DNA of 16,236 nt from DAOUGC01 sp034429695. GTDB lineage: Bacteria > Chloroflexota > Anaerolineae > Anaerolineales > Anaerolineaceae. Positions 13,119 to 16,236 of the stretch are shown one piece after another. The stretch is from assembly GCA_034429695.1 (NCBI GenBank), contig DAOUGC010000012.1, positions 1 to 16,236 on the forward strand. The letters are read 5' to 3'. A model generated the notes under the pieces. The model was not told the origin of the DNA. It searched no databases and worked only from the letters and a program-made list of their open reading frames with translations. A program made the position numbers and the translations under genes. Within the stretch, counting starts at the first letter, position 1; each line of letters opens with the position of its first letter.

Positions 13119-14624
13119 ATGAAACTACTGGCACTGGATATCGGCACCACGGGCTGCAAAGCCATCGTGTTTGATGAAGACGGAACCCTGCTGGCGCGCG
13201 CCATGCGCGAGTATGCTGTGGATTTTCCCCGCCCGCGCTGGGCTGAACAGAACCTTGAGGTGGTGTGGGAACTGGCCCAGGCCGCCATGTGGGAGGCGCT
13301 GCAAACGGCGCAGGTGAACGATGTGGCCGCGCTGGCGCTCTCGGTGCACGGTGAGGCCGTGACGCCGGTGGACGCGCACGGCAAACCGCTGCGGCCCACC
13401 ATGCTGGGCATGGACACCCGTACCGACGAAGAAAACCAGAAATTGCGCGAGCATTTTGGGGCTGAGGGGCTGTTTCAACGCACCGGCATGCCCGTGCATA
13501 CCATCAACACCCTGCCCAAACTGATGTGGATCCGCGAGCACGAGCCGCAGGTGTGGCGCGAGGCAAGCCATTTTCTGCTGGTGGAGGATTTCTTCATCCA
13601 GCGCATGACCGGCTCCCGCGTGATCAGCCACTGCCTGGCCTCGCGCACGCAACTGTACGACCTGCACGCCGGTTGCTGGAGCAGCGAGATCCTGGACCAT
13701 CTGGGGCTTGAGCCGGAACGGCTTTCGACCCCGGCGGCATCCGGCACGCCGGTTGCGGCCATGTCGGCCAAACTGGCCAGCTCGCTCGGGTTGGTGCGCC
13801 CGCCGCTGGTGGTCACCGGCGGGCATGACCAGGCGTGTGGCGCGCTCGGGGTGGGCATCACCCGGGCAGGGCGGGCGGTGGTTTCCACCGGCACCGCCGA
13901 GGTGGTGGAAGTTGCGCTGCCAGAGCCGGTGGTCAATCAGGAATTATACGCTGGCAACATCTCGGTCTACCGCCACGTCGCGCCGGGTATGTACCTGGCG
14001 ATGACGCTCAACCATTCCGGCGGTATGACGCTGCGCTGGTTCAGGGACGGTTTTTGTGAGCCGCAGATCGAACGCGCCAGCCAGATGGGGCTTGATCCGT
14101 ACGACGAGATCCTCAGCGGCGAGGCGGGTGGGCCAACCGGGCTGCTGGTGCTGCCGCATTTCTCAGGCAGCGGCACGCCCACCTTTGACACCGCATCGCG
14201 CGGCGCCATTTTGGGGCTCACCTTTGCCACCCGCCGTCAGGACATCGCCAGAGCCATTCTGGAAGGGCTGACCTATGAACTGCGCACCAACACCGACCTG
14301 TTGCGCGCAGGCGGCATTCAGATCGACGAGCTGCGCGCCATCGGGGGCGGGGCGCGCTCTGACCTGTGGCTGCAATTGAAAGCCGACATCTGCCAGGTGC
14401 AGGTGGCGCGGCCGGTGGTGTCTGAGGCGGCCAGTTGGGGCGCGGCCATTCTGGCTGGGGTTGGGGCTGGTTGTTTTGTCTCGGCTGCCGAAACCGCTGA
14501 GGCCACAGTGAAGATCAGCCGCCGCTTCCAGCCGGACGAGCAGCGCGTGCCCGCCTTTGACCGCCAGTACGGGTTGTACCGCCAGGTGTACCCCGCGGTG
14601 CGTGCCATACAGGCAGGACTATAA
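13119..14624 (+). CDS. FGGY-family carbohydrate kinase, xylulokinase-like
   Basis: The 501-residue cytoplasmic kinase starts with the ATPase-fold phosphate loop LALDIGTTGCKA (4-15). Other family features are SVHGEAVTPVD (75-85) and MDTRTDEE (98-105) around the sugar site, and GGHDQACGALG (234-244) with Asp237 as the likely catalytic base. Further on come VVSTGTAEV, the FGGY domain 2 segment RGAILGLTFATRRQDIARAI, and AIGGGARSDLWLQLKADI near the C-terminus, which helps bind the adenosine. FGGY kinases phosphorylate ketoses, polyols or glycerol; overall it is most like xylulokinases but lacks their usual QMHG motif (VHGEA here). The substrate is therefore open: a pentulose or a related, possibly branched, ketose or polyol fits the context. 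A GGTGGAG site lies five bases before the ATG. Confidence 0.9.
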   Translation: MKLLALDIGTTGCKAIVFDEDGTLLARAMREYAVDFPRPRWAEQNLEVVWELAQAAMWEALQTAQVNDVAALALSVHGEAVTPVDAHGKPLRPTMLGMDTRTDEENQKLREHFGAEGLFQRTGMPVHTINTLPKLMWIREHEPQVWREASHFLLVEDFFIQRMTGSRVISHCLASRTQLYDLHAGCWSSEILDHLGLEPERLSTPAASGTPVAAMSAKLASSLGLVRPPLVVTGGHDQACGALGVGITRAGRAVVSTGTAEVVEVALPEPVVNQELYAGNISVYRHVAPGMYLAMTLNHSGGMTLRWFRDGFCEPQIERASQMGLDPYDEILSGEAGGPTGLLVLPHFSGSGTPTFDTASRGAILGLTFATRRQDIARAILEGLTYELRTNTDLLRAGGIQIDELRAIGGGARSDLWLQLKADICQVQVARPVVSEAASWGAAILAGVGAGCFVSAAETAEATVKISRRFQPDEQRVPAFDRQYGLYRQVYPAVRAIQAGL

Positions 14625-14643
14625 AAGAAAGTCAGGAAAACCC

Positions 14644-15738
14644 ATGCTGAATACAAGAATCAACCTCAACACGGTCTGCTTTCAAGAGAAGGAGACCGTG
14701 ATTGTTGAAAGCGGAGTGTTCCGCGCCAGTGTGTTCCTGTTCCCATCGGGGGTCAGGGCGGTGCGGCTGGTAAACGACCGGGGCGAGCTGGTGTTGCTGC
14801 CTTACCAGGGCCAGCAGATCTGGTCAGCTAAGTTCATGGGCAGGGAACTGACCATGCTTTCGATGTTCGACCAGCCCCATCCGACGCGCGAATTTCTGGC
14901 CACTTTTGGCGGGTTCATGCAGCACTGCGGCGCAACCGCCATGGGCGTGCCGGGGCCTGAGGATACGCACCCGCTGCACGGCGAGCTGCCCAATGCGCCT
15001 TACCAGCAGGCACACCTGCTGCTGGGTGAGGATGAACGCGGCGCGTTTATCGGGCTGGGGGGTACCTACCGGCACACCGTTGCGTTTAACTACAACTACA
15101 CCGCCCAGCCGTGCGTGCGGTTGTACGCCGGGTCTTCGCTGTTTACCTCCAGCATGACCGTGACCAACCTCAAGAATACTCCCATGCCGCTGATGTACCT
15201 GGCGCATGTCAACTTCAGGGCGGTGGATTATGGCCGGCTGGTATACAGCGCGCCGATCACGCCGCAGGACATGACCGTGCGCGCCGACCTGCCTGACTTC
15301 ATGCAGGTGGCTCCCGGTTACCGTGAGTTTGTTGAGGAACTGAAGCAGCATCCTGAAAAACATCTGATCTTAAAACCCGGGCTTGTGTTTGACCCCGAAG
15401 TGGTGTTTTTAATCCGCTACCGCGCCGACAGCGCCGGATGGGCGCACGCTCTGCAGGTGCATCCTGACGGCAGCGCCGATGTGCTGCGCCACCGGCCCGA
15501 CCAGTTGAAGGTGGGCGTGCGCTGGATCTGCCGCACCCCCGACCAGCAGTCGATTGGTTTCGAGCCTGGCACCGCCGGTCCGCAGGGCTTTACCACCGAG
15601 AAGCAAAAGGGCAACCTGCAAACGCTGCAGGGTGGTGAGACTTTCCACTGCGACCTGCAGATCGGTGTGCTGGACGCTGCCGATGCACAACAGGAGGAGG
15701 CGCTGATCGCCAGCATCCTGTCCGGGACCGGCGCATGA
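14644..15738 (+). CDS. DUF4432-like aldose-1-epimerase superfamily protein
   Basis: I place the start at ATG 14644, which has AGGA six bases upstream; the open frame extends 29 codons further back into the kinase gene, but that part is only kinase overlap. The 364-residue product fits the galactose-mutarotase-like fold of DUF4432. It shows mostly beta sequence, with LVLLPYQGQQIWSAKFMGREL near the start and a central HPLHGELPNAPYQ carrying two conserved His (the HGE motif region). Later segments are MYLAHVNFRAVDYGRLVYSAP and a C-terminal GFEPGTAGPQGFTTEKQKG with a Glu suited to acid/base catalysis. It probably interconverts anomers of the imported sugar or handles a related cyclic sugar in the cytoplasm; no signal peptide is seen. 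Its stop overlaps the next ATG in an ATGA. Confidence 0.8.
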   Translation: MLNTRINLNTVCFQEKETVIVESGVFRASVFLFPSGVRAVRLVNDRGELVLLPYQGQQIWSAKFMGRELTMLSMFDQPHPTREFLATFGGFMQHCGATAMGVPGPEDTHPLHGELPNAPYQQAHLLLGEDERGAFIGLGGTYRHTVAFNYNYTAQPCVRLYAGSSLFTSSMTVTNLKNTPMPLMYLAHVNFRAVDYGRLVYSAPITPQDMTVRADLPDFMQVAPGYREFVEELKQHPEKHLILKPGLVFDPEVVFLIRYRADSAGWAHALQVHPDGSADVLRHRPDQLKVGVRWICRTPDQQSIGFEPGTAGPQGFTTEKQKGNLQTLQGGETFHCDLQIGVLDAADAQQEEALIASILSGTGA

Positions 15739-16236
15739 GCGAACGACCCTTCATCCTGTCGCCTTCGCTGTTGAGCGCCGACTGGCTGCGCCTGGGCGAA
15801 CAGATCGCTGAACTGGAAAATGCCGGAGCCGACTGGCTGCACATCGATGTGATGGACGGGCATTTTGCGCCCAACCTGAGCATGGGACCGGCAGTTGTGG
15901 CTGCATGCAAGCGGGCTGCTGACCTGCCGCTGGATGTGCATTTGATGATCGAAACCCCCGAGCGCATGCTGGAGGATTTCATCCGGGCGGGGGCGAACCT
16001 GATCACGATCCACGTCGAGACCGGTTACCATCCCGCCAGGGTGCTGCAAGCCATCCGTCAGGCGGGCTGCCGGCCGGGGATTGCGCTCAACCCGGGTACG
16101 CCGTACTCAGCCATTGAGGGTGTGTTGCCGCTGGTGGAGATGGTGCTGGTGCTGGGCAGCAACCCTGGTTTTTCCGGTCAGGCCTATCTGCCGTTTGTGA
16201 CGGAGAAAATCCGCGCCATCCGCAGGGCGGCGCCGG
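15735..16236 (+). CDS. rpe: Ribulose-phosphate 3-epimerase family protein, 3' end outside the window
   Basis: The ATG overlaps the previous stop by four bases (ATGA), and 167 codons are visible before the window ends. Family motifs in order are SPSLLSADW (9-17); HIDVMDGHFAPN (36-47) with metal ligands His36 and Asp38; LDVHLMIETP (66-75) with His69; ITIHVETG (90-97); GIALNPGTP (115-123); and LVLGSNPGFSGQ (138-149). The enzyme inverts C3 of pentulose 5-phosphates (Rpe) or of allulose 6-phosphate (AlsE) with a divalent metal. The last catalytic Asp and the closing phosphate-binding loop lie beyond the edge. SNPGFSGQ replaces the usual SVNPGFGGQ-type loop, so a non-standard substrate is possible and the rpe name is by family only. 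A copy at the end of this operon links the pathway to pentulose phosphates. Confidence 0.88.
   Translation, partial: MSERPFILSPSLLSADWLRLGEQIAELENAGADWLHIDVMDGHFAPNLSMGPAVVAACKRAADLPLDVHLMIETPERMLEDFIRAGANLITIHVETGYHPARVLQAIRQAGCRPGIALNPGTPYSAIEGVLPLVEMVLVLGSNPGFSGQAYLPFVTEKIRAIRRAAP

Noticed and set aside
14557..14643. Earlier start for the DUF4432-like gene
   Set aside because: These 29 codons lie in the end of the kinase gene, read as Cys/Arg/Thr-rich sequence, and have no ribosome site. ATG 14644 has one.

Overview
The window looks like a chromosomal piece of an uncultured or environmental Chloroflexota bacterium, probably class Anaerolineae. This rests on the style of the proteins: RHS-repeat proteins with a WYDGDG / YRYTGQ core, a secreted lipoprotein with a CxLPCWWG motif, several COG4091-like and DUF4432-like sugar genes, and high-GC codon use in the operon. 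The assignment is an inference, because no rRNA or other marker gene is present.

Left third (1-3291): an accessory region built on RHS genes. The C-terminal end of an RHS protein enters from outside the window and ends in an AT-rich tip that carries a HELGH zincin motif, so it looks like a polymorphic-toxin tip. An AT-rich lipoprotein gene follows at once; it may be the partner or immunity gene, but that is unproven. Next come two disconnected scraps of another RHS core (about 1950-2340 and 3172-3291). Between them, on the minus strand, sits a complete toxin-antitoxin pair (ribbon-helix-helix-like antitoxin plus PIN-domain toxin) with its own near-consensus promoter and an overlapping inverted-repeat operator.

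Centre and right (3292-16236): a hairpin and a regulated promoter (TTGACT-N17-TATCAT, with three copies of a TGAAA-N4-TTTCA palindrome around it) precede a long plus-strand carbohydrate operon. Its order is: SIS-domain sugar-phosphate isomerase, zinc-dependent polyol/sugar dehydrogenase, SAF-domain oxidoreductase of the DRL / DXR-II type, L-fucose-isomerase-like protein, lipoprotein sugar-binding protein, ribose-type permease, double-ATPase ABC protein, second ribose-type permease, FGGY kinase, DUF4432 aldose-1-epimerase-like protein, and a ribulose-phosphate 3-epimerase-like gene cut by the window end. Most junctions are short gaps or overlaps of 4-7 bases. Two strong RNA hairpins flank the binding-protein gene.

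Working model: a sugar, or a short glycoside product, is imported by the ABC system and mutarotated by the DUF4432 protein. It is then isomerised or oxidised by the FucI-like and dehydrogenase enzymes and phosphorylated by the FGGY kinase. The DRL-like, SIS and Rpe-like enzymes would rearrange the phosphate into pentulose-phosphate metabolism. The most unusual member is the DRL-like gene. Its characterised relative (Brucella DRL) catalyses the carbon-skeleton rearrangement of 1-deoxy-xylulose 5-phosphate, and here a relative is embedded in a catabolic sugar operon. That makes a branched-chain sugar or polyol (for example of apiose/apiitol type) a testable candidate substrate. The substrate cannot be read from the sequence.
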